Source: Candidatus Zhuqueibacterota bacterium 4572_119
GTDB taxonomy: Bacteria; Zhuqueibacterota; Zhuqueibacteria; Thermofontimicrobiales; Thermofontimicrobiaceae
DNA: 5,600 nucleotides
NCBI GenBank assembly: GCA_002084535.1
Contig: NBLI01000199.1
Location: forward strand, 1 to 5,600
Reading direction: 5' to 3'
This document shows, piece after piece, positions 1-5,582 of this stretch. Every line of letters begins with the position of its first letter. Position 1 is the first letter of the stretch. A model generated the notes under the pieces. The model was not told the origin of the DNA. It saw nothing but the letters and a program-made list of their open reading frames with translations, and did not search any database. Made by a program: the position numbers and the translations under genes.

Positions 1-114
1 GTCCTTATTCACAATTACCTGAACGATTGAGGTCAGATCAGGAGTTGCCTGATCCGGGCCGGCAACGCCTTTATCAAGCCATGGCGGAATATCCCAGACC
101 ACACTCTCAATTGT
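1..114 (-). CDS. Internal fragment of a large secreted/extracellular-domain protein (partial at both ends)
   Basis: The - strand is open from base 114 to the window edge, just after an in-frame stop at 117-115. It reads T-I-E-S-V-V-W-D-I-P-P-W, then a G-V-A-G-P-D-Q-A-T-P-D-L segment, then T-S-I-V-Q-V-I-V-N-K-D at the edge. From memory this matches a domain recurring in very large secreted proteins of Bacteroidota-like and Calditrichota-like bacteria, where a W-x(2-4)-P-x-W strand is followed by a G-P-D-Q-x-T-P-D-L turn and an S-I-[IV]-Q-x-I-V-[ND]-R helix. Such proteins are usually surface or secreted beta-sandwich proteins of unknown role. Only about 36 residues are present and the sequence upstream of the Trp strand is lost at the junction with purE. 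The frame runs off the left edge, so most of the protein lies outside the window. The coding reading is fairly convincing, the precise family less so. Confidence 0.55.
98..114. other. Junction between two unrelated, oppositely oriented coding sequences
   Basis: To the left of about base 104 only the - strand makes sense, as the extracellular-domain fragment. To the right only the + strand does, as PurE. In the PurE frame the conserved L-S-I-V-Q-M block begins at 104, whereas the codons just before it (Q-T-T) do not fit the family, and stops occur in that frame at 20-22 and 50-52. In the - strand frame the E-S codons cover 103-108 and still look plausible. About six bases (roughly 104-109) therefore fit both sides, as expected for a join at a short microhomology. 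It may be a real inversion or deletion end point, or a chimera from amplification or assembly. Confidence 0.6.
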
Positions 115-274
115 TCAAATGCCTTCCGGAGTGCCAGTTGCCACCTGTGCCATTGGTAAAGCCGGAGCCATTAACGCGGCTGTGCTTGCGGCTCAAATAT
201 TAGGTTTGCAGGATGAATCAATTAAACAAAAATTTATCGAATTTAAAAATAACGGCAGCAAACTTCCCAAATAA
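104..274 (+). CDS. purE: PurE C-terminal remnant (N5-carboxyaminoimidazole ribonucleotide mutase), 5'-truncated
   Basis: The last 56 codons of a class I PurE are present, ending at TAA 272-274. PurE moves the carboxyl group of N5-CAIR to C4 to give CAIR in the cytoplasmic de novo purine pathway. The L-S-I-V-Q-M-P-S-G-V-P-V-A-T block and the following A-I-G-K-A-G-A-x-N-A motif, with L-A-A-Q-I-L after it, are the family's characteristic C-terminal part, and the final G-S-K-L-P-K tail is a normal end. A complete PurE is about 160-170 residues, so the nucleotide-binding N-terminal two thirds are missing. Upstream in the same frame are stops at 20-22 and 50-52 and no PurE-like sequence in any frame, so this is a break and not a simple frameshift. 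An ATG at 119 could start a short peptide, but that would not be a working enzyme. The permease follows 35 bp later, probably in the same operon. Confidence 0.85.
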   Translation, partial: LSIVQMPSGVPVATCAIGKAGAINAAVLAAQILGLQDESIKQKFIEFKNNGSKLPK

Positions 275-295
275 AGGTGAAAATTCATCAGCTAT

Positions 296-302
296 AAGGA
301 GG
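296..302 (+). promoter_or_regulatory. Strong Shine-Dalgarno site of the nucleobase permease
   Basis: AAGGAGG lies seven bases before the ATG at 310, an optimal match and spacing. It fixes the permease start and shows that this organism uses canonical Shine-Dalgarno initiation for at least some genes. Confidence 0.85.
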
Positions 303-309
303 ATTAAAA

Positions 310-1638
310 ATGCGCCAGTACTTTAAGTTTGAGGAATACGGGACGTCTTACCGGCAGGAAATTATTGCCGGCATTACAACCTTTCTGACCATGTCATATA
401 TTATTGTGGTCAATCCCAGCATTCTTGAATATGCCGGGATTCCCAAAGGTCCATCAACGGTAGCAACCATTATCGCCGCGGCAGTTGGTACTTTAATCAT
501 GGCGTTTTACGCCAACCGCCCCATTGCTGTTGCTCCTTACATGGGTGAAAACGCTTTTATCGCTTTTACTGTTGTTTTGAGTTTGGGGATGTCGTGGCAA
601 GCGGGGATCACTGCTGTGTTTATTGGTGGCGTAATATTTGTTTTGATCACCATTTTTGGTTTAAGATCCTGGCTGGCAAAATCGATTCCGTCATCATTAA
701 AATACGCGTTTGTTGTGGGAATCGGACTATTTCTTACTTTTATTGGATTGGTCGAATCGGGACTTGTTGTCAAAGATTTATCTGATAGCATCGTACCAGT
801 TAGCATCGGAAAGATCACTTCACCCGAAGTGCTGCTGGCATTGTTCGCCTTTTTTCTTATGGGAGTGGTAATGATTCGAAAAATCAAGGGCGGGATCATT
901 ATCGGTATTTTGGGCACCACATTGCTGGCGTTTGGATTAAAAGCACTGGGAGTTGCGCTTCCGAGTGTTGTTTATCCTCATTCATTTTTTTCAAAGCCCC
1001 CGTCTCTTGCGCCAATCGCTTTTCAATTCGATTTTACCGCGGTCTTTACTATCGGCTTTCTTCCCATTCTTTTGACCGTTTTCCTGATGGATTTTGTGGA
1101 TACGATTGGTACTTTGATCGGTGTGAGCGCCCGGGCTGGCTTTCTTGATGAAGAAGGAAATTTACCTGAAATTGAAAAACCCATGTTAGCCGATGCAGTT
1201 GCCACGATTGTCGGTGCGTGTTGCGGAACAACCACAAGCGGAAGTTACATTGAGTCTGCTGCCGGTATTGAAGAAGGAGGAAGAACAGGATTTACCGCTC
1301 TTGTGACAGCTATTCTGTTTCTGCTGGCGCTCTTCCTCACACCAATCCTGACCGCGATTCCAAAATGCGCTTACGCCCCAGCACTCATTATAGTTGGAAT
1401 TTTGATGATTGATTCGGTGAAAAATATCAACTTTTCTGATAAAACAGAGCTGATACCATCCTTTTTAGCTATCATTTTTATGAGCTTCACTTATAACTTA
1501 GGGATCGGCATTACTGCCGGACTCGCCAGCTATCCCATTATAAAACTGTTAGCCGGACGTGCCCGGGAAGTTGAATTCGGAGCATGGATTCTTGGTGGAA
1601 TTTCACTTGTATTTTATATATTTTATCCATATCATTGA
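310..1638 (+). CDS. NCS2-family purine nucleobase permease (AzgA/PbuG-like)
   Basis: A 442-residue polytopic inner-membrane protein, full length for the AzgA branch of the NCS2 (nucleobase-cation symporter 2) family. These proteins import guanine, hypoxanthine or adenine with protons. Hallmarks in order: E-I-I-A-G-I-T-T-F-L-T-M-S-Y near residues 17-30 with V-N-P-S-I-L at 34-39; A-P-Y-M-G-E-N-A-F near 75-83 (transmembrane helix 3 region); D-F-V-D-T-I-G-T-L-I-G at 261-271, followed by the A-G-x-L-D-x-x-G-x-L-P loop (276-286); L-A-D-A-V-A-T at 293-299; and S-Y-I-E-S-A-A-G with E-G-G-R-T-G at 312-327, which contains the helix 10 substrate-site region. The start is set by a strong AGGAGG site. It lies 35 bp after the purE remnant, so salvage uptake is coupled to purine synthesis. 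The helix 3 motif is a variant of the usual A-P-G-M-G-L-N-A-F (Tyr for Gly, Glu for Leu). Family assignment is secure; the exact purine carried is not determined. Confidence 0.95.
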   Translation: MRQYFKFEEYGTSYRQEIIAGITTFLTMSYIIVVNPSILEYAGIPKGPSTVATIIAAAVGTLIMAFYANRPIAVAPYMGENAFIAFTVVLSLGMSWQAGITAVFIGGVIFVLITIFGLRSWLAKSIPSSLKYAFVVGIGLFLTFIGLVESGLVVKDLSDSIVPVSIGKITSPEVLLALFAFFLMGVVMIRKIKGGIIIGILGTTLLAFGLKALGVALPSVVYPHSFFSKPPSLAPIAFQFDFTAVFTIGFLPILLTVFLMDFVDTIGTLIGVSARAGFLDEEGNLPEIEKPMLADAVATIVGACCGTTTSGSYIESAAGIEEGGRTGFTALVTAILFLLALFLTPILTAIPKCAYAPALIIVGILMIDSVKNINFSDKTELIPSFLAIIFMSFTYNLGIGITAGLASYPIIKLLAGRAREVEFGAWILGGISLVFYIFYPYH

Positions 1639-1847
1639 TTTTCTGTGACTATTTAGCCACTAAAACTCAAATGCACGAAGAAAGACACAACAATACCATT
1701 CATCACAATGGGAGATTTTATATCTCAATAAAACTAATGCGCCTAAGTAGCCTGATGCATCTGGAAAATGATAAACGTGAAATACCCCAGGATTGCTGGG
1801 GGTAAAACGGGGAATTTCAAGGATTAGGAGGACTACTTTATACATTA
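1639..1847 (+). other. Spacer between permease and kinase, possibly holding the decayed N-terminus of the kinase
   Basis: The stretch has no gene I can defend and no clear promoter or U-tailed terminator. It holds a hairpin at 1783-1804. The kinase frame is open back to 1806 and reads N-G-E-F-Q-G-L-G-G-L-L-Y-T-L-L before the first usable start. This looks like coding sequence, because PfkB kinases carry a Gly-Gly followed by a helix near their N-terminus. One TAA (1803-1805) closes the frame. Upstream of that stop the same frame is open again from inside the permease and contains H-L-E-N-D-K-R-E-I at about 1758-1784, which could be part of the missing N-terminus. No convincing first beta strand (hydrophobic-G-x-hydrophobic-x-x-D) is visible in any frame. 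Confidence 0.4.
1783..1804 (+). promoter_or_regulatory. GC-rich hairpin upstream of the kinase
   Basis: CCCCAG (1785-1790) pairs perfectly with CTGGGG (1796-1801) around a five-base GATTG loop. With a single bulged G at 1802 the stem extends by TA/TA. No T-run follows, so a classical rho-independent terminator is unlikely. It could be an mRNA leader structure, a weak 3' end for the permease transcript, or a chance structure in decayed coding sequence. Confidence 0.4.
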
Positions 1848-2687
1848 TTGTTTATGGCGAAACTCACTTCTCCAACTGATGAAATTTTCCCGGTATGCTT
1901 TGTTGGAGAAGATATTTATGACCGGGTAAAAGAACAATTATCTAATTACAAAAATATAAATTTAACTTATGTTCGAAAGGTCGCTCAAAAAAACACCAGT
2001 GTAAAATTACTCTATAAAGAGAACGAAGAGCGGGATGAAATTCTCGCTAACTTGATGCCCGCGCTACAGTTGAAACAACTGAAAAAAATAGAAAAAATGG
2101 ATCTTTGGTTGATCAATTTTTTTACCGGTTTTGAGATGAACCTGGGAACATTCACAAACTTTTGCAAAACACGTAAAGAACCCGTATTCATGGATTTCCA
2201 CTGTTTAGCCAGGGAATTAAAAAAAAACGGGACAAGGTATTTCAGACCTTTGATAAATTGGGAGAAATGGATAAAAAACGTTGACGTTCTGCAATTAAAC
2301 GAACAGGAAGCAGCCAGTTTGTTGAACCAAAATCAAGTCACGGAAAATGACCTGATTTTATTTGGAAAAAGTATTGTTTCTGATAAGCTGAAAATTATAA
2401 ATATAACACTTGGTTCCAAAGGCTCTTTTGTCTTTTATCTTGATAAGCGCGTGGTAAAATTTAGCCGCATCCCTCCTGTTGGGAACATTGAAGTCAAAGA
2501 CGTTACAGGTTGTGGGGACGCTTTTTTAGCCGCTTTTTCCATACATTATTTAAAACAGGGAAACGCTGTATCAGCAGCACATTTCGCGAATATAACCGCT
2601 GGAAAAAACTGCACGATTAAAGGTACTGAAAATCTACATCAACTGGAATTTGAACTACATCAGATTAAACAAGCTGTGGTGAATTAA
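1848..2687 (+). CDS. PfkB-family carbohydrate/nucleoside kinase, probably lacking its N-terminus
   Basis: 279 residues from a TTG start (ATG alternative at 1854) to TAA 2685-2687. PfkB (ribokinase-like) kinases transfer the ATP gamma-phosphate to a hydroxyl of a sugar or nucleoside. The C-terminal signature D-V-T-G-C-G-D-A-F is at residues 218-226, with D224 as the expected catalytic base and the G-C-G stretch as anion hole (Cys instead of the common Ala). Before it, N-I-T-L-G-S-K-G-S matches the family's conserved T-x-G-x-x-G turn, and L-Q-L-N-E-Q-E-A matches the N-x-x-E motif. The N-terminus is odd: the product begins at about the point where family members already have G-x-D (here F-V-G-E-D near residue 20), so the first strand and the Gly-Gly substrate lid region are missing or encoded upstream. 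The frame is open to 1806 and includes a G-L-G-G-L-L-Y segment before the start. The AGGAGGA at 1826-1832 is 15-21 bases from either start, too far for efficient use. The gene overlaps the reductase by one base. Substrate unknown; kinase family is confident, integrity is doubtful. Confidence 0.85.
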   Translation: MFMAKLTSPTDEIFPVCFVGEDIYDRVKEQLSNYKNINLTYVRKVAQKNTSVKLLYKENEERDEILANLMPALQLKQLKKIEKMDLWLINFFTGFEMNLGTFTNFCKTRKEPVFMDFHCLARELKKNGTRYFRPLINWEKWIKNVDVLQLNEQEAASLLNQNQVTENDLILFGKSIVSDKLKIINITLGSKGSFVFYLDKRVVKFSRIPPVGNIEVKDVTGCGDAFLAAFSIHYLKQGNAVSAAHFANITAGKNCTIKGTENLHQLEFELHQIKQAVVN

Positions 2688-3586
2688 TGGAAAATATGAT
2701 TATTACCGGAGTCAACGGATTATTAGGTCAAAAGGTATTGGAGGAAGCAGCATCAAATTTTTCAGTGCTTGGGATTGACATTCACGATTATCCTTTCAAT
2801 ACAAAATTAAAATTCCAATACGAACGACTGGATTTAACAGACAGAAGATTGGTAAAAGACACGGTGCTGAAATTTTATCCACAATATATTGTCAATGCCG
2901 CAGCATTCACCAATGTTGATGAATGCGAAAACCAAAAAGAATTATGCTGGAAAGTGAATGTTGAGGCTGTTGAAAACCTGATTTACGTCGCCAGGAAGAT
3001 CGGTACTAAAATAATTCATATTTCAACTGATTATATTTTCGATGGCAGTGCTGGTCCTTATGTTGAAACGGATGTGAGCGCTCCTCTCGGCTTTTATGGC
3101 AAATCAAAACTTGCCAGTGAAAATGTATTGCTGGCTTCAGATGTTGAATATGCCATTCTAAGGACGATGGTGCTTTATGGCGCGGGAATCAACGTTCGGC
3201 CAAACTTTGTAACCTGGCTGATCCAGGCGCTGAAAAATAAGCAGCAAGTAACAATTGTTACTGACCAGTTTGGTAATCCAACGTTGGCGGATGATTTAGC
3301 CGCGGCAGTTTTACAATCAATTAAACTAAACAAATGGGACATCTTTCATGTCTCCGGCAGTGAGGTAATTGACAGGTATAATTTCGCGCTGAAAATTGCT
3401 GAAGTATTCGGACTTGAAAGCGAATTGATCAAAGCCACCACTTCAGCTCAGCTTAACCAACAGGCACTGCGTCCCTTAAAATCCGGATTTATCGTTGAGA
3501 AAGCCGAATCAGAACTTGGAATCCATTTGTCAAACGCGGAAGAAGGGCTGAAAAAATTTAAACGACAATATAAAAAATACAGGTAG
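2687..3586 (+). CDS. RmlD-type NAD(P)-dependent sugar-nucleotide reductase (dTDP-4-dehydrorhamnose reductase family)
   Basis: 299 residues, normal length for RmlD. RmlD reduces the 4-keto group of dTDP-4-dehydro-L-rhamnose with NAD(P)H in the cytoplasm. Features in order: Rossmann loop T-G-V-N-G-L-L-G at 7-14; acidic D31 at the end of strand 2; N-A-A-A-F-T-N-V-D at 70-78; I-S-T-D-Y-I-F-D-G at 112-120; the catalytic Y-G-K-S-K at 137-141 (Tyr137, Lys141) with Ser/Thr 113-114; R-T-M-V-L-Y-G at 159-165; V-T-D-Q-F-G-N-P-T at 191-199 with D-D-L-A after it; and a C-terminal R-P-L-K-S-G region at 262-267 with an R-P-x-x-S pattern typical of RmlD. Its ATG shares its A with the kinase TAA (TAATG), so translation is coupled; only a weak GGTG lies upstream. 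No rmlA, rmlB or rmlC is in the window, so rhamnose is not certain; another extended-SDR sugar reductase or a non-catalytic MAT2B-like relative is possible. Confidence 0.85.
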   Translation: MENMIITGVNGLLGQKVLEEAASNFSVLGIDIHDYPFNTKLKFQYERLDLTDRRLVKDTVLKFYPQYIVNAAAFTNVDECENQKELCWKVNVEAVENLIYVARKIGTKIIHISTDYIFDGSAGPYVETDVSAPLGFYGKSKLASENVLLASDVEYAILRTMVLYGAGINVRPNFVTWLIQALKNKQQVTIVTDQFGNPTLADDLAAAVLQSIKLNKWDIFHVSGSEVIDRYNFALKIAEVFGLESELIKATTSAQLNQQALRPLKSGFIVEKAESELGIHLSNAEEGLKKFKRQYKKYR

Positions 3587-3622
3587 CTAATCACCTATTG
3601 AAGATAAAGGAAACTAACCCCG

Positions 3623-4339
3623 ATGAAATCTCTAATTGTTATCCCCACATATAATGAAGCGCAAAATATCGAATTGCTACTGGAACGCATTTTATTTTTA
3701 GGTATTAAAGATCTGAACATACTGATTGTGGATGATAATTCACCGGACGGCACAGCTCAAATCGTGGAAAAAATTATGGAAAAAGAAAAAAACATCCATA
3801 TCATAAAACGCGCCAGCAAATCAGGGTTAGGAACTGCTTATGTGGTGGGTTTTAAATACGCGCTACAAAATGGCTATGATTATATTTTTGAAATGGACGC
3901 GGATTTTTCCCATAATCCTGACGAGATTCCCAACTTTTTAAAAGCGATAAAAGAATACGATCTGGTGATTGGTTCCCGATACATCACCGGGGTTAACGTC
4001 ATAAACTGGCCGTTAACGCGATTGATTTTAAGCGTTGGTGCTAATAAATATTCACAAATCATCACGGGCATGCCCATCAAAGATGGCACCGGCGGATTTA
4101 AATGTTTCCGGCGTGAGGTATTGGAAAAAATCAATTTAGACAATGTACATTCCGATGGTTATTCTTTTCAAATTGAATTGAATTTTAAAACATGGAAAAA
4201 AGGCTTCCGCATTAAAGAAATTCCCATTGTTTTTACTGACCGCGAAGCAGGCAGTTCAAAAATGTCAAAAAAGATTATCCGGGAAGCAGTGTGGATGGTT
4301 TGGAAGTTGAAGATTTTGAGTATATTGAGGAAGATTTGA
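3623..4339 (+). CDS. Polyprenol-phosphate mannosyltransferase-like family 2 glycosyltransferase (DPM1-like)
   Basis: 238 residues, a single GT-A catalytic domain. Enzymes of this type move mannose or glucose from a nucleotide sugar to polyprenyl phosphate at the cytoplasmic face of the membrane, providing lipid-linked sugar donors. Motifs: I-P-T-Y-N-E at 7-12; V-D-D-N-S-P-D-G-T at 36-44 (nucleotide binding); K-S-G-L-G-T-A-Y at 66-73; metal-binding D-A-D at 92-94 followed by F-S-H-N-P; G-S-R-Y at 117-120; D-G-T-G-G-F-K-C-F at 154-162; and F-T-D-R-E-A-G-S-S-K-M-S at 204-215, the hallmark phosphate-lipid loop of DPM1 enzymes. There is no GtrA-like or transmembrane C-terminal extension; the last 20 residues are rich in Trp, Leu, Ile and Lys and may sit on the membrane surface. 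AAAGGA at 3606-3611 is a moderate ribosome site 11 bases from the ATG. It follows the reductase by 36 bp in the same operon and ends 50 bp from a convergent gene. Donor sugar is unproven. Confidence 0.92.
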   Translation: MKSLIVIPTYNEAQNIELLLERILFLGIKDLNILIVDDNSPDGTAQIVEKIMEKEKNIHIIKRASKSGLGTAYVVGFKYALQNGYDYIFEMDADFSHNPDEIPNFLKAIKEYDLVIGSRYITGVNVINWPLTRLILSVGANKYSQIITGMPIKDGTGGFKCFRREVLEKINLDNVHSDGYSFQIELNFKTWKKGFRIKEIPIVFTDREAGSSKMSKKIIREAVWMVWKLKILSILRKI

Positions 4340-4389
4340 TTCTTATCTAAAATGTAACCTCAATAATTAATTTCTGTTTTAACATACAT

Positions 4390-5454
4390 TTAAATGCCAG
4401 CTAACTCATGAATCCGTTTCACCACCTTTACCGGATCGTGATATTTTCGTACCCATTCCCTTCCTTCTAATCCTTTTTTCATCCTCAATCCCCTATCCTG
4501 AATCAGATGAATCAACCTTGATTCCAGGTTGTTCTTGTCAATCACAATGAAAGGGTTATCCGGGTATTCTTCATCAAAACCAGCAGCAAGGCAGGAGCAG
4601 GTAGGAATTCCCATTGCCAGTGATTCCAGTCCGTTTATCCCATAGCCCAGGTCACCAATTTGGTCAATAAAAATATGGCATAAGGATTTTCTCTTTAATG
4701 CTTCTTCATAGGGCAGGTTTTCAATTAAGCGTAGTTTCACAGGGTACTCTCTTTCCAGCTTTTTTACAACTGGGATAATAAAATCACTTCCCTTTGCCGC
4801 GCGATTGGTGGGCGCGTGACCGATATAAATAATTTTATCATCAGGAGGAGAATTTGCCCTAAACTTGCTCATTTCAAACGGGAAACAAACATGAGAAATA
4901 TTAGGATGAAGCTGCAGATGGTCAAACTCCACTGTTACGTTCAAGTCAGATATAGCATCAATTTGCGGGATAATTCCACGGACTCTCAAATCACTGCCAG
5001 TATAGCAGCAAATGATTTTTTTACCCCGGCGTTTAAATTCGAGAATGTCTCTTCCGTTACGATAGAAGCCCACTCCCCCATCCAGTTGAATTACATCAAA
5101 CTGGTCAATATTTATTTCTTCAAACATCCGATTAACTTTTTTTTGCCAGATGGATTCACGAAACAAAATAAATATTTTTTCAGCTTTATTGGGAGTCCAT
5201 TGCAGGGGAAATTCATTTCTTGACGGAGTTTTGTTTGAGACATAAACACGCTTTTTTCCACCAATCAATCGCTTGAATGACTTCAATCCCATGAAATTTA
5301 AAAAGGGAAGATTTAAGCAAATATCTTCTTCATAAGCCTGACGCGTTTTCCCCAATGTAATCAGCCGCGAATCGTGACCTAATTCTCGTTCTGCTTTTAC
5401 TAAGGTGATGGGTACACCGGCAACGTTAAAAGGAGCAATATGTAATATTTTCAT
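4390..5454 (-). CDS. GT-B-fold glycosyltransferase (GT4/GT1-like)
   Basis: 354 residues, a usual size for GT4-type enzymes that build surface polysaccharides or glycolipids from nucleotide sugars. The N-terminus M-K-I-L-H-I-A-P-F is the first Rossmann strand of the acceptor domain, and Y-T-G-S-D-L-R at 151-157 sits where many family members have a similar H/Y-x-x-D turn. The C-terminal donor domain begins near 208 with I-I-Y-I-G-H-A-P-T-N, followed by the A-A-K-G-S-D segment (219-224, the family's K-G region). I-F-I-D-Q at 261-265 and G-Y-G-I-N-G-L-E-S-L-A-M-G-I-P at 270-284 follow; E277 is the expected nucleotide-binding acid. No signal peptide or membrane span is visible, so it is probably cytoplasmic or membrane-associated. 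The ATG has no Shine-Dalgarno-like sequence, only an A10 tract and ACAAACACC. It is convergent with the polyprenol transferase and is presumably the first gene of its own transcript. Acceptor and donor are unknown. Confidence 0.88.
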   Translation of the reverse strand: MKILHIAPFNVAGVPITLVKAERELGHDSRLITLGKTRQAYEEDICLNLPFLNFMGLKSFKRLIGGKKRVYVSNKTPSRNEFPLQWTPNKAEKIFILFRESIWQKKVNRMFEEINIDQFDVIQLDGGVGFYRNGRDILEFKRRGKKIICCYTGSDLRVRGIIPQIDAISDLNVTVEFDHLQLHPNISHVCFPFEMSKFRANSPPDDKIIYIGHAPTNRAAKGSDFIIPVVKKLEREYPVKLRLIENLPYEEALKRKSLCHIFIDQIGDLGYGINGLESLAMGIPTCSCLAAGFDEEYPDNPFIVIDKNNLESRLIHLIQDRGLRMKKGLEGREWVRKYHDPVKVVKRIHELAGI

Positions 5455-5462
5455 GGTGTTTG

Positions 5463-5472
5463 TTTTTTTTTT
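5463..5472 (-). repeat. Ten-base A homopolymer in the glycosyltransferase leader (T10 on the + strand)
   Basis: An uninterrupted run of ten bases lies 9-18 bases upstream of the - strand ATG, inside the predicted 5' leader and close to the likely transcription start. Runs of this length are prone to slippage. It replaces the position where a ribosome-binding site would be expected. Confidence 0.7.
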
Positions 5473-5477
5473 CGCGT

Positions 5478-5506
5478 TTTAAATATTAATAATATTTATG
5501 AGTCAA
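5478..5506 (-). promoter_or_regulatory. Possible sigma-70-like promoter for the - strand glycosyltransferase
   Basis: Read on the - strand, TTGACT (complement of 5501-5506; five of six match to TTGACA) is followed after 17 bases by TTTAAA (5478-5483; four of six match to TATAAT). Transcription would start near 5471, about 17 bases before the ATG. The spacer consists almost entirely of the AT-only palindrome AAATATT-AAT-AATATTT at 5481-5497, which may aid melting or bind a regulator. If the organism uses a Bacteroidota-type sigma factor this match would not count. Confidence 0.35.
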
Positions 5507-5582
5507 CTCTAAAAAGGTAAAAACCAGGTATTTTCCAATCAAAACAAAAACTGTTTATATTGAAGTTATAGCACCATAATTT

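Noticed and set aside
1..103. Reading bases 1-103 as the rest of purE with a frameshift.
   Set aside because: None of the three + strand frames shows PurE features such as the G-G-A-A-H-L-P block, while the - strand frame is continuously open and protein-like.
537..920. Long - strand open frame inside the permease gene (127 codons).
   Set aside because: Its product lacks recognisable motifs and it is the antisense shadow of a well-conserved transporter.
1652..1664. Small palindrome TTTAG-CCA-CTAAA just after the permease stop, considered as a terminator.
   Set aside because: Five weak pairs with a three-base loop and no U-tract; too unstable to call.
1584..1805. 73-codon + strand open frame overlapping the permease end and the spacer, considered as a small gene.
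   Set aside because: No ribosome site, begins inside the permease in another frame, and no recognisable protein. It shares its frame with the kinase, so its 3' part is better discussed as possible remnant of the kinase N-terminus.
4350..4391. Inverted repeat AAATGTA / TACATTT spanning the gap between the two convergent glycosyltransferase genes, a possible bidirectional terminator.
   Set aside because: Only seven AT-rich pairs with a loop of about 28 bases and no proper T-run; expected by chance in sequence of this composition.
4816..5223. + strand open frame of 135 codons opposite the - strand glycosyltransferase.
   Set aside because: Antisense shadow; the - strand frame has clear GT-B motifs across the same bases, and the + strand product has none.
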